A stretch of DNA of 64,000 nucleotides from Sphingomonas pruni NBRC 15498 (GCF_001598455.1 NZ_BCYZ01000012.1:1-64000); one strand, 5' to 3'. Positions 34,114 through 43,791 are shown, counted from the first letter of the stretch. Program-made: numbers and translations. The notes: a model not told the origin generated them from the sequence alone.

Positions 34114-35464
34114 CGGCTGGCTGCCCGACCTGACCAAGACTCGCGCGCCCAAATATCAGGTGATCGCCGACGCGTTGGGGTCAGCGATCGAGCGCGGCGA
34201 TTTGAGCGGCGGGGATCGCTTGCCGCCACAGCGTGATCTGGCGGCGCGGCTTGGGGTCGACCTCACCACGGTCACCAGAGCCTATGAAACCGCGCGGCAG
34301 CGCGGCCTGATCGAAGCGCATGGTCGCGCCGGCAGCTTCGTGCGCGGCGCTTCACCCGCTCAGATCGAGGATGCCGCACGGGTCGATACGGGCATGAATA
34401 TGCCGCCCGAATTGCCCGGCGATATGCTGGGCCGCGCCATGCGCGATACCATCGCGCAATTGCTCGCCGACGGGTCAGGGTTGCGGATGCAATACCAGCC
34501 GACCGGAGGAAGCGCGGCGGACCGCGCAGCAGGGGCGCGGCTGATCGCCCAGGCCGGCGTCGACGCATCGGACGATCAAATCGTCGTTACTCCCGGCGCG
34601 CAGAGCGCGCTGCATGCGATCATGAACAGCATCCTCTGCCCTGGCGATGCCGTGGCGTGCGGACAGTTCGTCTATTCGGGCTTCAAGGTGCTGGCCGCAC
34701 GGCTGGGATTGCGGCTGGTCCCCTTGCCGAAAATCGACGGAGACGTCTTGGCGGCGGCCTGCCGCTCCCAACCGATCCGCGCATTGTATGTGGTGCCGAC
34801 CAACGACAATCCGACGGCGGTGACGCTCGATGCGACAACGCGCCAATCGATCGCCCAGGCGGCGCGAGCGAACGACCTCATAGTGATCGAGGACGATGTA
34901 TATGGCGCGCTATGCGCCGCACCCGCGGCGCCGATCGCCGCACTCGCGCCGGAGCGAACGTGGTACGTGGCGAGCGTTTCCAAAACCATCTCTCCGGCAC
35001 TGCGCATCGCTTATGTTCGCGCGCCCGACATCGGCGGCGCGCTCCGCCTTGCCGCCGATGTCCACGAAACCGCAATCATGGCCCCGCCGCTCAATGCGGC
35101 GATGGTGCGGATCTGGCTCGACGACGGCCGTTACGATCGGCTGGTCGAGGCGATGCGGAACGAAGCGATGCGGCGTCAGGCTATCGCAGCCGATATCCTG
35201 GAAGGTTTGCCCTATCGGGCGCATGCTCAGGGCTATCATCTCTGGCTTCCGCTACCCACTGGGCTCGACGGCGCCGAACTCGCCGACGCAATGCGGCCGA
35301 GTGGCCTATCGGTCGTTGCCGGCGACCGTTTTCGCGTCGCGCCGGGCACGGACCAAGCGGTGCGGATATCGCTTGGTGGCATGATCGATACGCCACGCCT
35401 GACCCGGGCCCTCCATCTGATACGTGGCCATTTCGGTACGCGCCGGCAACGCCCGCTGGTCTGA
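34106..35464 (+). CDS. MocR-type GntR regulator with aminotransferase domain
   Basis: A 452-residue regulator. Residues about 12-80 are a GntR winged helix (LPPQRDLAARLGVDLTTVTRAYE), and residues about 95-445 are a class-I aminotransferase-like domain. The PLP lysine is in ASVSKTISPALR, and VPTNDNPTAVT is the usual Asn/Asp region. MocR proteins sense PLP or amino-acid-derived aldimines. It is encoded behind a DUF983 gene and a large palindrome, so autoregulation of this operon is likely. Its other targets are unknown. Confidence 0.88.
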   Translation: MTDGWLPDLTKTRAPKYQVIADALGSAIERGDLSGGDRLPPQRDLAARLGVDLTTVTRAYETARQRGLIEAHGRAGSFVRGASPAQIEDAARVDTGMNMPPELPGDMLGRAMRDTIAQLLADGSGLRMQYQPTGGSAADRAAGARLIAQAGVDASDDQIVVTPGAQSALHAIMNSILCPGDAVACGQFVYSGFKVLAARLGLRLVPLPKIDGDVLAAACRSQPIRALYVVPTNDNPTAVTLDATTRQSIAQAARANDLIVIEDDVYGALCAAPAAPIAALAPERTWYVASVSKTISPALRIAYVRAPDIGGALRLAADVHETAIMAPPLNAAMVRIWLDDGRYDRLVEAMRNEAMRRQAIAADILEGLPYRAHAQGYHLWLPLPTGLDGAELADAMRPSGLSVVAGDRFRVAPGTDQAVRISLGGMIDTPRLTRALHLIRGHFGTRRQRPLV

Positions 35465-35565
35465 CGGCGAGCGTGCTCTTGGCAGGCAGTGATTAAGTCA
35501 GATCTCCGCGGCAACGGAACCGCGGGCGTTACGATCGCGTTCTATTGCGCCAGTAGGAGGTTCAG

Positions 35566-35700
35566 ATGGCAGATATTCGTACCGACGATCGTACCGTGGT
35601 CGAACGCAGCAGTTTCAACGTCGCCAATGTAATCGTGGCGATTGCCCTCCTGTTGCTCGTCCTCGGCTTGCTGAAATACTTCCACGTGTCGCCACTCTGA
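35566..35700 (+). CDS. 44-residue single-span membrane peptide
   Basis: A short frame with an excellent ribosome site (AGGAGG, five bases before the ATG). The product has a polar N terminus (MADIRTDDRTVVERSS) and one membrane span of about 20 residues (VANVIVAIALLLLVLGLL), then KYFHVSPL. It stands alone after the MocR gene, with a hairpin downstream at 35788-35813. Function unknown; small hydrophobic peptides of this kind often modulate membrane complexes or stress responses. Confidence 0.7.
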   Translation: MADIRTDDRTVVERSSFNVANVIVAIALLLLVLGLLKYFHVSPL

Positions 35701-35787
35701 GGCTGGATCGCATGGTGAGACGTCCAGACGTCTTCGGCGCCGCCTTGGCAGGCTGAGGTTCTTCCCTGCGAAACTGACTGTAACGCT

Positions 35788-35813
35788 AACGCCCGCCGCC
35801 ACCGGCGGGCGTT
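35788..35813. terminator. 10-bp perfect hairpin between convergent genes
   Basis: AACGCCCGCC (35788-35797) and GGCGGGCGTT (35804-35813) around a six-base loop. It lies between the 44-residue peptide gene and the minus-strand gene ending at 35821. No long T-run. Confidence 0.6.
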
Positions 35814-35820
35814 GCAGGCA

Positions 35821-36201
35821 TCAGGACCCGCTGGGTTTCTCCGCTGGTCCGTGGCCGGTCTGCGGGTAACCGTCACCGGCTGCAGGATCGCTGGCGAAAT
35901 CTTCTCCCGGATTGCCACCGCCGGCGCCCACACCGCTTCCGTGCACCTCTCCGGTTCGCTCATCGAAAGACGCGCGGCGACCATTTTCCGATGGAAAACG
36001 ATCGTCGGCTAATTCGGTGGAATGCGTCGGCACTTCGGCGCTCTGCTTCGACGCTCGATCGGCGGCGAAATCATTCGCGTCATATTCCTGGCCGGAATAG
36101 CCCGGACCGTTTCCGATCTCCCCGCGCTGCACGTCGATTGGCGTGCTCTCGATGGCTGTATGGGCTGGTGGTTGCACCACTCGCTTGTGATCGTCCGTCA
36201 T
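35821..36201 (-). CDS. hydrophilic, probably disordered protein
   Basis: A 126-residue protein, rich in Gly, Asp, Glu, Pro and Ser, with no hydrophobic core or cysteine; predicted intrinsically disordered by composition. AGAGGAG is six bases before the ATG, so it is well supported as a gene. Such hydrophilins are often desiccation or osmotic-stress proteins; that is inference. It follows the histidine kinase gene's far side and is transcribed in the same direction. Confidence 0.6.
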   Translation of the reverse strand: MTDDHKRVVQPPAHTAIESTPIDVQRGEIGNGPGYSGQEYDANDFAADRASKQSAEVPTHSTELADDRFPSENGRRASFDERTGEVHGSGVGAGGGNPGEDFASDPAAGDGYPQTGHGPAEKPSGS

Positions 36202-36279
36202 CGTCTGCTCCTCTCACGCTTCCAAACGCATGAGGGCGACAAGCGAGCCGCGCTTTCTTCGACTCGACAATAAGCGCTG

Positions 36280-38148
36280 TCAGGCGGCGAGATCGGCTTT
36301 CGTTGCTTCACGTGCCGGCGCGCGCAGCACCAATCGCGCGGTCGCGCCGCGGCCGACGCCATCGCTTTCGAGACTCAACGAGCCTTCCATCGCGGCCACC
36401 GAATTGGCGCACCAATGAAGTCCAAACCCGCCCGATTTGTGCCGTCGCGTCGAAAAGCCGCGCTGGAACAATTGTGGCGTACCGCCCGGATCGAACCCCT
36501 CGCCCGTATCGTGGATCGCGATTTCCACACGGCCGTCACTCGTCTCGGCGATCGTCACGTTGATACTGCCCGACCCGCCTGCGGCAGAGATAGCCTCGGC
36601 GGCGTTGGAAAACAGGTTCCCGACGACCTGGCTCAGCAGCACGCGATTGGCCATCACCGGATATTTCTTCGCGGGGAAGTTGAACGCAATTGAGGCACCC
36701 TTCCCGGAGTGCCGCGCGATCGTCGCATTCTGCGCGATGATCTGTGTCGCATCGCATTCTTCGAGCGGCGGCCGCTCATGCGCCAGTCGTTGTTGCGCCC
36801 CGATGATCTCCAGCACCTGACGCATCGCGTCGCGGCCGATTTCGAGCTGCCTGCTCCGGTCCTCACGCTGCCGGTCCTCGGCATCGAGAGCAGCGGCAAC
36901 GAACGAAACCAGCTTTTCCCGCCGCTCGGGTGCGACATCCGCGGCGGCCAGCTCGGCCAGGGCGCGTTCGATCAGGGCGCGGTCGACAGGCGCGCCTTGG
37001 CCGATCCCGGTCGACAAGATGGTCGACACCGGATTCAGCGCGTTCCGCACATTGTGCATCACCGCAACCGCACTTTCGGATCGCCCGAGCTCGAAACCCT
37101 GCGCCTCGACCTGTTCGCGTAGTTCCTTGAGCTGGACCAGCATCGCGTTGAAGCTGCGGCCGAGCGAGGCGATCTCATCGCGGCGACCGACATCCTCGGG
37201 CAATAGGGTCAATGAGCCGGAGTTGCGAACGCGCTGCATATGCCCCTCGACCAGGCCCAATGGTTTGAGCACGAGATGCGAGAACACCCGGCTCAGCACC
37301 GCGAGCACGAGCGCGAGCAAAATGGTCGATCCCAGTACCGCGAGCCAAAGCATGTGGCGGCCGAGTTGCGAAACGTCACGCGGCACCACGAAGCTGGCGA
37401 CGGCCACCGGCCTGCCTTCTGCTCCCGTCACCGGCACCGCGATCTGCATCGTCGTCGAACTGGTCGTGACGAGGTCACCACCGGCGCCGTCGAGATCCAG
37501 ACGCGCCGGCACCTGCAGTAATTTTGCCAACTGCTCCGACGTGATCCGGCGTGCCATGACGACATAACCGCGCGGCACGCCGGTACCGTCGCTCTTTCTG
37601 ACCTTGGCGACGCCAATCGCCGCCACGACCTTGCCGAGGCGGATATAGAAATGGCCCGAATTGCTGCCCTTCATCGCGCCGTCGAGCGGTGCCTGGCGGA
37701 TCGCCACGACCATCGCGTCGCGTAGTGCGTCATTCTCCCGCCCGGTGCGCGGATCGATCCAGCGCGCGATCACCAGGCTGCGATCGGGGCGCAGATAGGC
37801 CATGGCGTCGACGTCGAGATTGGCCATCGCCAGCGGCGAAAAGCTTTCCTGCTCGAACGCGCGCGTCGGCTTGACGATATAATCGTAGCTGGAATTCCAG
37901 TCGCCATAATCGCGTACCGAGCTTTCGACCTTGCTCGCGAAATCGGTGAGCGCGGCGCGCGTTCGCTGGACGTGTCCGTCCATCGCCTGGCGTTCGAGTG
38001 CGTTGAAGCTGGGGGTGATGACCAGAGCAAGCAGCACCGTCAGCGCGATCGAGCCGATGAGCCCAACCGATGCGAGGATCAAGAGCAGCTTGCCGCCGAG
38101 CGACGCGAACGACAATCGGCGCCCGCGCGTGGCGCGCGACCAAGCCAT
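36280..38148 (-). CDS. CHASE4 sensor histidine kinase
   Basis: A 622-residue inner-membrane sensor. It has a membrane segment (about 20-45), a CHASE4 periplasmic domain (about 55-220, with DYGDWNSSYDYI), a second segment (about 270-293), HAMP (to 345) and a phospho-acceptor helix with MHNVRNALNP (H about 362). The C-terminal ATPase has the N box (NLFSNAAEA), the G1 box (DTGEGFDPGG) and a G2-like segment (KSGGFGLHW). The ATG overlaps the stop of the GGDEF-EAL gene by one base (TGATG), so the two proteins are made together and very probably form a signalling pair. The ligand is unknown. Confidence 0.85.
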   Translation of the reverse strand: MAWSRATRGRRLSFASLGGKLLLILASVGLIGSIALTVLLALVITPSFNALERQAMDGHVQRTRAALTDFASKVESSVRDYGDWNSSYDYIVKPTRAFEQESFSPLAMANLDVDAMAYLRPDRSLVIARWIDPRTGRENDALRDAMVVAIRQAPLDGAMKGSNSGHFYIRLGKVVAAIGVAKVRKSDGTGVPRGYVVMARRITSEQLAKLLQVPARLDLDGAGGDLVTTSSTTMQIAVPVTGAEGRPVAVASFVVPRDVSQLGRHMLWLAVLGSTILLALVLAVLSRVFSHLVLKPLGLVEGHMQRVRNSGSLTLLPEDVGRRDEIASLGRSFNAMLVQLKELREQVEAQGFELGRSESAVAVMHNVRNALNPVSTILSTGIGQGAPVDRALIERALAELAAADVAPERREKLVSFVAAALDAEDRQREDRSRQLEIGRDAMRQVLEIIGAQQRLAHERPPLEECDATQIIAQNATIARHSGKGASIAFNFPAKKYPVMANRVLLSQVVGNLFSNAAEAISAAGGSGSINVTIAETSDGRVEIAIHDTGEGFDPGGTPQLFQRGFSTRRHKSGGFGLHWCANSVAAMEGSLSLESDGVGRGATARLVLRAPAREATKADLAA

Positions 38149-40061
38149 CAGCCGTTGGTCCCGTCGCCTGCCCGGATCGCGAATTCGTCGCCTTCGAGAT
38201 CGTCCTCGCCGCCAATATAGCGCTCGTGCGCGATCTCGCGTGCGATGTCGGCCGAAACCGGTCGTGAGAAATAATAGCCCTGCAAATGGCTCGCTCCGGC
38301 AAGGCGCAACGCCTGGACCTGCGCGTCGGTCTCGACCCCTTCGGCCACTACGCCCAACCCCAGCGCGCGGCCGAGGTGGACGATCGACTGGACAATCGCG
38401 GCGGATTCACGCTCACGCCCCATGCCATCGATGAAACTCTTGTCGATCTTCAGGCAGTCGAGCGCGAACTTGCGGATATTGTAGAGCGACGAATAGCCCG
38501 TTCCGAAATCGTCGAGCGCGATGCGGAAGCCCATCTGGCGCAATTTGTAGAGCGTCTCGGCGGCGCGTTCGGCATTGTCGAAGATCGCCGTTTCAGTGAT
38601 CTCGATCTGGACGCGGGCCGGCGCGATCCCCGCGCGCATGACGCGTTCGACGACATGGCCAACGAAGTTCAGGCGACGGAATTGGCGCGGGCTGAAATTG
38701 ATCGAGACATATTGCCCGGGCCATTGCTCGAGCACTTTCAACGCCTCGTCGAGCACCCAGTCGCCCAGTTCGTGGATCAGGTTCGATTCTTCGGCAATCG
38801 GGATGAACAAGGCCGGGCTGATCGGCCCGAATTCGGCGGTGTTCCAGCGCAGCAGCGCTTCGAACCCGACCACTTCCGTATCGTGTCCCGCGACGATCGG
38901 CTGATAAGCGAGGCTCAATTCGCCACGTTCGATCGCCTGGCCGAGCCCACCTTCGATGCGGCGGCGGAAACGGACGCTTTCGTCCATGCTCTCATTGTAG
39001 GCGCGGACCACGCCGCGGCCCGATTTCTTGGCGTCGTTGAGCGCGAGGTCGGCCTTGCGCATCACGTCGATAGGGTCGCGATTGTCGTCGATTTCGGCAA
39101 TGGCGAGACCGATCGAAGCGGACGCCTGGACCGAATGGCCGATTATGCGAAAGCTGGAGGTGCAGGCGGCGATGATATGATCGCAAGCCATGACCGCCGC
39201 CTGTTCGCCGATTGTGTCGAACAAGATGCCGAACTCGTCGCCGCCCAGCCGCGCGACGGTCGCGCCGGATGGGGCCGATTGCTGCAGGATCGCGTAAATC
39301 GCGCGGATCAGTTCGTCCCCTGCGAGGTGCCCCAGCGTGTCGTTGACGATCTTGAATCGGTCGAGATCGATCATCGCCGCCGCGAACATCCCGCCGCCTC
39401 GCGACTTGTCGGTCAGCGCTTTCAGAAATGCTAATCGATTGGGAGCCTCGGTCAGCGAGTCGTGCGTCGCCATGTGCAGCGCCTTCGACTCGTTGGCTGC
39501 GAGTTCGACCGCCTGTTCCTCGAGCTTCGCCATCGCCGCGGCAAGTTCGCGATCTGCCTGCCAGCGGTGGGTGAGCGCGGTCGCGGTCTGGACGACCTCG
39601 GCGGTCTCGAACGGCTTGGCGATGTAGAAGATCTTGTCCGCCGGCCCGGCCGCCTTTGAGATCTCGATCGGCGAGAAGTCGGAGAAGCCGGTGACGATGA
39701 CGAGATTTATGTTGGGATCGAGCGCGCGAATGCGCGTCGCGGTTTCCTTGCCGTCGATCCCCGGCGGCATTCGGACGTCGATAAAAGCAACCGCAAACGG
39801 CGCGCCGTCGGCGATCGCATCCTCGACCGCGGCAACCGCGTCCAGACCCTGACTGCAATGGACGGTGTCGAACGGTGCGCTGGCTGGTTCCGCGACCGGC
39901 ACGTGCGCGTCGCCGAACAGCTCTACGGCCATGTCGCTGAGCGCATCATGATTGGTCGCCACCGGCGCGAAGCAGTGCCGGTAGGACTCATGCATTGCCG
40001 GTTCGTCGTCGACGATCAGAATTCGCACCGCGCGCTGTTCCTCGCTTGGCGGGACGCACAC
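38148..40061 (-). CDS. response regulator with GGDEF and EAL domains
   Basis: A 637-residue cyclic-di-GMP enzyme. The receiver domain (1-165) has D18/D19, phospho-acceptor D95 and K149, with about 35 extra residues between its first and third strands. The diguanylate cyclase domain has an intact GGDEF (273-277) without an obvious RxxD inhibitory site. The phosphodiesterase domain has an intact EAL (401-403) and DDFGTGYSS. Both activities may be present. Start GTG 40061. It is the first gene of a two-gene unit with the CHASE4 kinase, which presumably phosphorylates D95 to shift the balance of synthesis and breakdown. Confidence 0.88.
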   Translation of the reverse strand: MCVPPSEEQRAVRILIVDDEPAMHESYRHCFAPVATNHDALSDMAVELFGDAHVPVAEPASAPFDTVHCSQGLDAVAAVEDAIADGAPFAVAFIDVRMPPGIDGKETATRIRALDPNINLVIVTGFSDFSPIEISKAAGPADKIFYIAKPFETAEVVQTATALTHRWQADRELAAAMAKLEEQAVELAANESKALHMATHDSLTEAPNRLAFLKALTDKSRGGGMFAAAMIDLDRFKIVNDTLGHLAGDELIRAIYAILQQSAPSGATVARLGGDEFGILFDTIGEQAAVMACDHIIAACTSSFRIIGHSVQASASIGLAIAEIDDNRDPIDVMRKADLALNDAKKSGRGVVRAYNESMDESVRFRRRIEGGLGQAIERGELSLAYQPIVAGHDTEVVGFEALLRWNTAEFGPISPALFIPIAEESNLIHELGDWVLDEALKVLEQWPGQYVSINFSPRQFRRLNFVGHVVERVMRAGIAPARVQIEITETAIFDNAERAAETLYKLRQMGFRIALDDFGTGYSSLYNIRKFALDCLKIDKSFIDGMGRERESAAIVQSIVHLGRALGLGVVAEGVETDAQVQALRLAGASHLQGYYFSRPVSADIAREIAHERYIGGEDDLEGDEFAIRAGDGTNG

Positions 40062-40180
40062 GACGCCCCAATGTCATTGCGGAAACGTAAGCGGATGGGG
40101 TTAAGGTGCCGTAAACGATCTTTAGCAGGTGGCGGTTCTCGCTGCCTGAGCGTCCTTATTCAGCCCTTCCGGATCAATCC

Positions 40181-41056
40181 CTAGCCGAGCGCGTGCTGCC
40201 CCAGCAGGATCGCGCCGAGCGGCCCCGCTTCGGCACCGAGCGCAGCCGCGACGATATAGGCGTCGAGATCGCCGAGCAGCGAGCGATCTCCATAACTACC
40301 CAAGCTTTCATCCAGCATCCTGCGCACCATCGGCAGCAGCCAGGGCACACCCAGCGCCACGCCGCCGCCAAAGACGATCCGGCGCGGAATGCCGGTCAGC
40401 ACCAGCGTATGGCAAAGTTGCGCGATTGGATGGGCAACCTGGGGCCAGATCGGCGAATGTTCGGCGATCTCGTTGGCGGCAACGCCCGCGCGTGCCTTGA
40501 TCGCTGGGCCCGACGCCAATCCCTCGACGCAATCGCCATGGAACGAGCAGATGCCGGGCCAATCGTCACCCGCCAACCGCACCGGGCGGACATGGCCCAA
40601 TTCCTGATGGGTTAGCCCGACTATAGGCTTGTTCCGACCGATCAGCCCGACACCCACACCAGTGCCGACTGTAATATAGGCGTGATCGCTCAGCCCCTTG
40701 GCCGCGCCCCACTGCCCTTCGGCCAAGCCGGCCCCGACCACGTCGGTATGAAAAGCTGTCGGCACGCCGTAGCGGTGTTGCAATCGCCCCGCGACGTCGG
40801 TGTGCTCCCAACCCGGCTTGGTCGTCGCGGTGATATGGCCATACGTAGCGGCGCCGGGGTCGATCCCGATCGGCCCGAAGCTCGCGATGCCGATCGCGTC
40901 GAACCCGCGCCATTGGTCGAGCGCTTCCTCGATCGCCGCCATGGTCGTTTCGGGATCCGTCGTGTCGACCCGTCGTGCCTCGACAATCGTCGCCCCATCC
41001 TGCGACAGCACGCACACGCACTTGGTTCCGCCAAGTTCGACCCCAGCTATCCTCAC
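40181..41056 (-). CDS. ROK-family sugar kinase (fructokinase-like)
   Basis: A 291-residue kinase. The N-terminal phosphate motif is ELGGTKCVCVL (about residues 7-17), the second phosphate region is VGTGVGVGLIG, and the zinc site is GH...CSFHGDCVEGLASGPA, as in ROK fructokinases. It phosphorylates a hexose, likely fructose or mannose, in the cytosol. It begins at GTG 41056, overlapping the CitE-like gene's stop by four bases (GTGA), so the two are translationally coupled. That pairing is unexpected for a sugar kinase. Confidence 0.85.
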   Translation of the reverse strand: MRIAGVELGGTKCVCVLSQDGATIVEARRVDTTDPETTMAAIEEALDQWRGFDAIGIASFGPIGIDPGAATYGHITATTKPGWEHTDVAGRLQHRYGVPTAFHTDVVGAGLAEGQWGAAKGLSDHAYITVGTGVGVGLIGRNKPIVGLTHQELGHVRPVRLAGDDWPGICSFHGDCVEGLASGPAIKARAGVAANEIAEHSPIWPQVAHPIAQLCHTLVLTGIPRRIVFGGGVALGVPWLLPMVRRMLDESLGSYGDRSLLGDLDAYIVAAALGAEAGPLGAILLGQHALG

Positions 41057-41865
41057 GACATCATTCCCAAAATTCGCTCCGCCTGAACGAGGTGGAGCGC
41101 TTCCACCATCTTGCCGTCGACCTGGATCACTCCGCCATCGCTGTTGGCGAATGCGTCGCGCACGCGGGTCGCCCATTCGACCGTCGCGGCGTCGGGTTCG
41201 AATGCGGCGTTGCAGATTTGGATCTGGCGGGGATGGATCAGCGACTTGCCGTCATAGCCCATTGCGGCGGCCGCCGCGCATTCGGCCTCGAGCCGCGCAT
41301 CGTCCGAAAAGTCATTGCAGACGCCATCGAGCGCGACCAGCCCGCGCGACCGCGCCGCCGCCAACACCATGGCCTGCACCGGTGCCAACCAGGCACGATC
41401 CGTTCCCGGCCGCGCGCCGAGTTCGAGCGCCAGATCGTTTACGCCAAGCACGAATCCCTGCACGTCCGCCTCGGCGATATCCTGCAGCCGGCCGAGCGCC
41501 TCGCACGTCTCGATCATCGCCCAGAGCGGCGTCTCGGAACCGAGATGATCGCGGCATTTTCGGACGTCGCCTGCATTGCGAATCTTGGGCACCAAGACGG
41601 TCGCCCCCCTCCCCCGCACCGCCGCCAAGTCCGCGGCTCCCCATTCGGTGTCGACGCCGTTCACCCGGATCACCGTTTCGCGGGGTCCAAACCCTTGGCC
41701 AGCCGCCGCTATCGCCGCCCCGCGCGCCGTGATTTTCGCTTCCGGCGCGACGGCATCTTCCAAGTCCAGGATCACCACATCGGCGGCGAGCCCTCTCGCC
41801 TTTTCGATCGCGCGGGGATTGCTCGCGGGCAGGAACAGCGCGCTGCGGCGGGGACGAAAGCTCAT
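41053..41865 (-). CDS. HpcH/HpaI or CitE-like acyl-CoA lyase
   Basis: A 270-residue TIM-barrel protein. [17 protein letters not shown] and [16 protein letters not shown] at residues 7-50 are the CitE signature, the Glu-Asp pair binding magnesium. Stand-alone CitE-like proteins act as malyl-CoA, citramalyl-CoA or related lyases or thioesterases. AAGGGGG precedes the ATG at 41865. It is divergent from glutaryl-CoA dehydrogenase (59-base gap) and coupled to the ROK kinase. A role in acyl-CoA breakdown is more likely than citrate fermentation, because no citD or citF is present. Confidence 0.82.
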   Translation of the reverse strand: MSFRPRRSALFLPASNPRAIEKARGLAADVVILDLEDAVAPEAKITARGAAIAAAGQGFGPRETVIRVNGVDTEWGAADLAAVRGRGATVLVPKIRNAGDVRKCRDHLGSETPLWAMIETCEALGRLQDIAEADVQGFVLGVNDLALELGARPGTDRAWLAPVQAMVLAAARSRGLVALDGVCNDFSDDARLEAECAAAAAMGYDGKSLIHPRQIQICNAAFEPDAATVEWATRVRDAFANSDGGVIQVDGKMVEALHLVQAERILGMMS

Positions 41866-41924
41866 GCCACCCCCTTGCCTCAAGCCGCCGGGCGGGACAA
41901 TGCGGACGCAACAAGGAGATTCTC

Positions 41925-43109
41925 ATGGCTGGCATGGCGCATTTCGACTGGGCGGACCCATTCCTGCTCGACGATCAGTTGAGCGAGGACGAGCGGATGA
42001 TCCGCGACACCGCGCGCGCTTATGCCCAGGACAAACTCGCCCCACGGATCATCGACGCGTTCGCCAACGAAACGAGCGACCCGGAGATCTTCCGCGAGAT
42101 GGGTGCGCTGGGGCTGCTCGGGCCGACGATCCCGGAAGAATTTGGCGGGGTCGGCGCGAATTACGTGTCCTATGGGCTAGTCGCGCGCGAGGTCGAGCGG
42201 ATCGATTCCGGCTACCGGTCGATGATGTCGGTCCAGTCGAGCCTCGTCATGTACCCGATCTATGCTTACGGCTCGGAAGAGCAGAAGCGCAAATATCTGC
42301 CCAAGCTCGCCAGCGGCGAATGGATCGGGTGTTTCGGCCTGACCGAACCCGATGCCGGCTCGGACCCGGGCGGCATGACGACCCGCGCGACCAAGACCGC
42401 CAACGGCTATTCGCTGTCAGGCGCCAAGACCTGGATCTCAAACGCCCCGATCGCCGATGTGTTCGTGATCTGGGCGAAGTCCGACGCGCATGGCGGCGGC
42501 ATTCGCGGCTTCGTCCTCGAAAAGGGCATGAAAGGCCTCAGCGCGCCCAAGATCGAAGGGAAATTGAGCTTGCGCGCGTCGATCACCGGCATGGTGATGA
42601 TGGACGAGGTTGAGGTCGGCGAGGATGCGCTGCTGCCGGAGGTGCAGGGACTGAAAGGGCCGTTCGGCTGTCTCAACCGCGCACGCTACGGGATCAGCTG
42701 GGGATCGCTCGGCGCCGCCGAATTCTGCATGCACGCGGCGCGGCAATACGGGCTCGATCGCAAGCAGTTCGACAAGCCGCTCGCCGCCAACCAGCTGTTC
42801 CAGAAGAAGCTCGCCGACATGGAGACGGAGATCGCGCTCGGCCTACAGGCATCGCTGCGGGTCGGCCGACTGATGGACGAGGGCCGGTTCGCGCCGGAGA
42901 TGATCTCGATCGTCAAGCGCAACAATGTGGGCAAGGCGCTGGATATCGCGCGGATGAGCCGTGACATGCACGGCGGCAACGGCATTTCGGGTGAATATCA
43001 GGTCATGCGCCACCTGATGAACCTGGAAACGGTCAACACCTATGAAGGCGCGCACGACGTCCATGCGCTCATTCTCGGCCGGGCGATCACCGGAATCGCC
43101 GCTTTCTAG
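41925..43109 (+). CDS. gcdH: glutaryl-CoA dehydrogenase
   Basis: A 394-residue acyl-CoA dehydrogenase. It has the FAD/substrate segments [17 protein letters not shown] and [15 protein letters not shown], and [16 protein letters not shown] near the end with the catalytic base E374, matching glutaryl-CoA dehydrogenases closely. It converts glutaryl-CoA to crotonyl-CoA and CO2 in lysine and aromatic-acid degradation. A strong AAGGAG ribosome site lies upstream. Divergent from the CitE-like lyase gene. Confidence 0.92.
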   Translation: MAGMAHFDWADPFLLDDQLSEDERMIRDTARAYAQDKLAPRIIDAFANETSDPEIFREMGALGLLGPTIPEEFGGVGANYVSYGLVAREVERIDSGYRSMMSVQSSLVMYPIYAYGSEEQKRKYLPKLASGEWIGCFGLTEPDAGSDPGGMTTRATKTANGYSLSGAKTWISNAPIADVFVIWAKSDAHGGGIRGFVLEKGMKGLSAPKIEGKLSLRASITGMVMMDEVEVGEDALLPEVQGLKGPFGCLNRARYGISWGSLGAAEFCMHAARQYGLDRKQFDKPLAANQLFQKKLADMETEIALGLQASLRVGRLMDEGRFAPEMISIVKRNNVGKALDIARMSRDMHGGNGISGEYQVMRHLMNLETVNTYEGAHDVHALILGRAITGIAAF

Positions 43110-43208
43110 GATGCGCGTCGCGCGCACGGCGGTTGCGGGGAGGAACGCTTGCTAAACGGCCGCGTCGGGCGCAGTCTCGCTGGGCCGTTGATGCTGATGG
43201 AGAGTGTA

Positions 43209-43400
43209 ATGGTTCGGATTGCTTTCGCCCTTGCTGCCGTCGCGATGCTCGCGACACCGGCCACGGCCGCCAACCGTTGCCGAAACGCCAAGGGCCATTT
43301 CATCGCCTGTCCCAAGCCCAAGCCCGCGGCCACCGGAAAGTGCCGCAATGCCAAGGGCCATTTCGTGAAATGCGGAACGCCGGGCGCCAAGCCGGCCTGA
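43209..43400 (+). CDS. small secreted protein with a CRNAKGHF tandem repeat
   Basis: A 63-residue exported protein with a signal peptide of about 20 residues (MVRIAFALAAVAMLATPATA). The mature part has two nearly identical units, CRNAKGHFIAC and CRNAKGHFVKC, joined by a Pro/Lys linker; each unit's cysteine pair may form a loop disulfide. GGAG precedes the ATG at 43209. Very basic. Family not recognised; it could be a cell-wall or metal-binding peptide. Confidence 0.65.
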   Translation: MVRIAFALAAVAMLATPATAANRCRNAKGHFIACPKPKPAATGKCRNAKGHFVKCGTPGAKPA

Positions 43401-43417
43401 GCATTAGCGGACGAGAG

Positions 43418-43791
43418 TCAAACGACCCGGACGAGGTGAGTCAAAGTCCGGACCGCCCGTCCTTCCCAAGGACGCATGTAGCGGAACACGATCCGGTACA
43501 TGCCCAGCCTGTTGCCGACGATGCGATAGGTCGCGAACGACGGCGCGCCGACCATACCCGGTCGCGTGGCTACCGTTGCGACCAGCGTGACGCTGATCCC
43601 GCGATCGGCGTCAACCTTCCACATATATCCCGTGCTGGCATTGGTCTGCAGGTCGACCCTGGCGGGTTGGCCACGGCGCAGCGTCGTAGCCTTGCCGCTG
43701 TTCGCGCCAGCCAGTGGATGTCGGCCGGCGCGGCGATGGCTGACGGTGCGATCGTCGAGGTCGCGATCGCCATGAACAATCCTGTCCGCAT
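43418..43791 (-). pseudogene. chagasin-type (I42) protease inhibitor, frameshifted
   Basis: The start and signal peptide (MRTGLFMAIATSTIAPSAIAA) are in one frame. The conserved inhibitor core is in another: ARVDLQTNASTGYMWKV, then GMVGAPSF, then FRYMRPWE. These match the three chagasin loops (NxTGY, GxGG-like and RPWE). The core frame is open upstream but has no start codon, so a one-base loss between about 43690 and 43730 is the simplest explanation. Intact, the product would be a periplasmic cysteine-protease inhibitor of about 120 residues. A sequencing error is the alternative. Confidence 0.65.
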
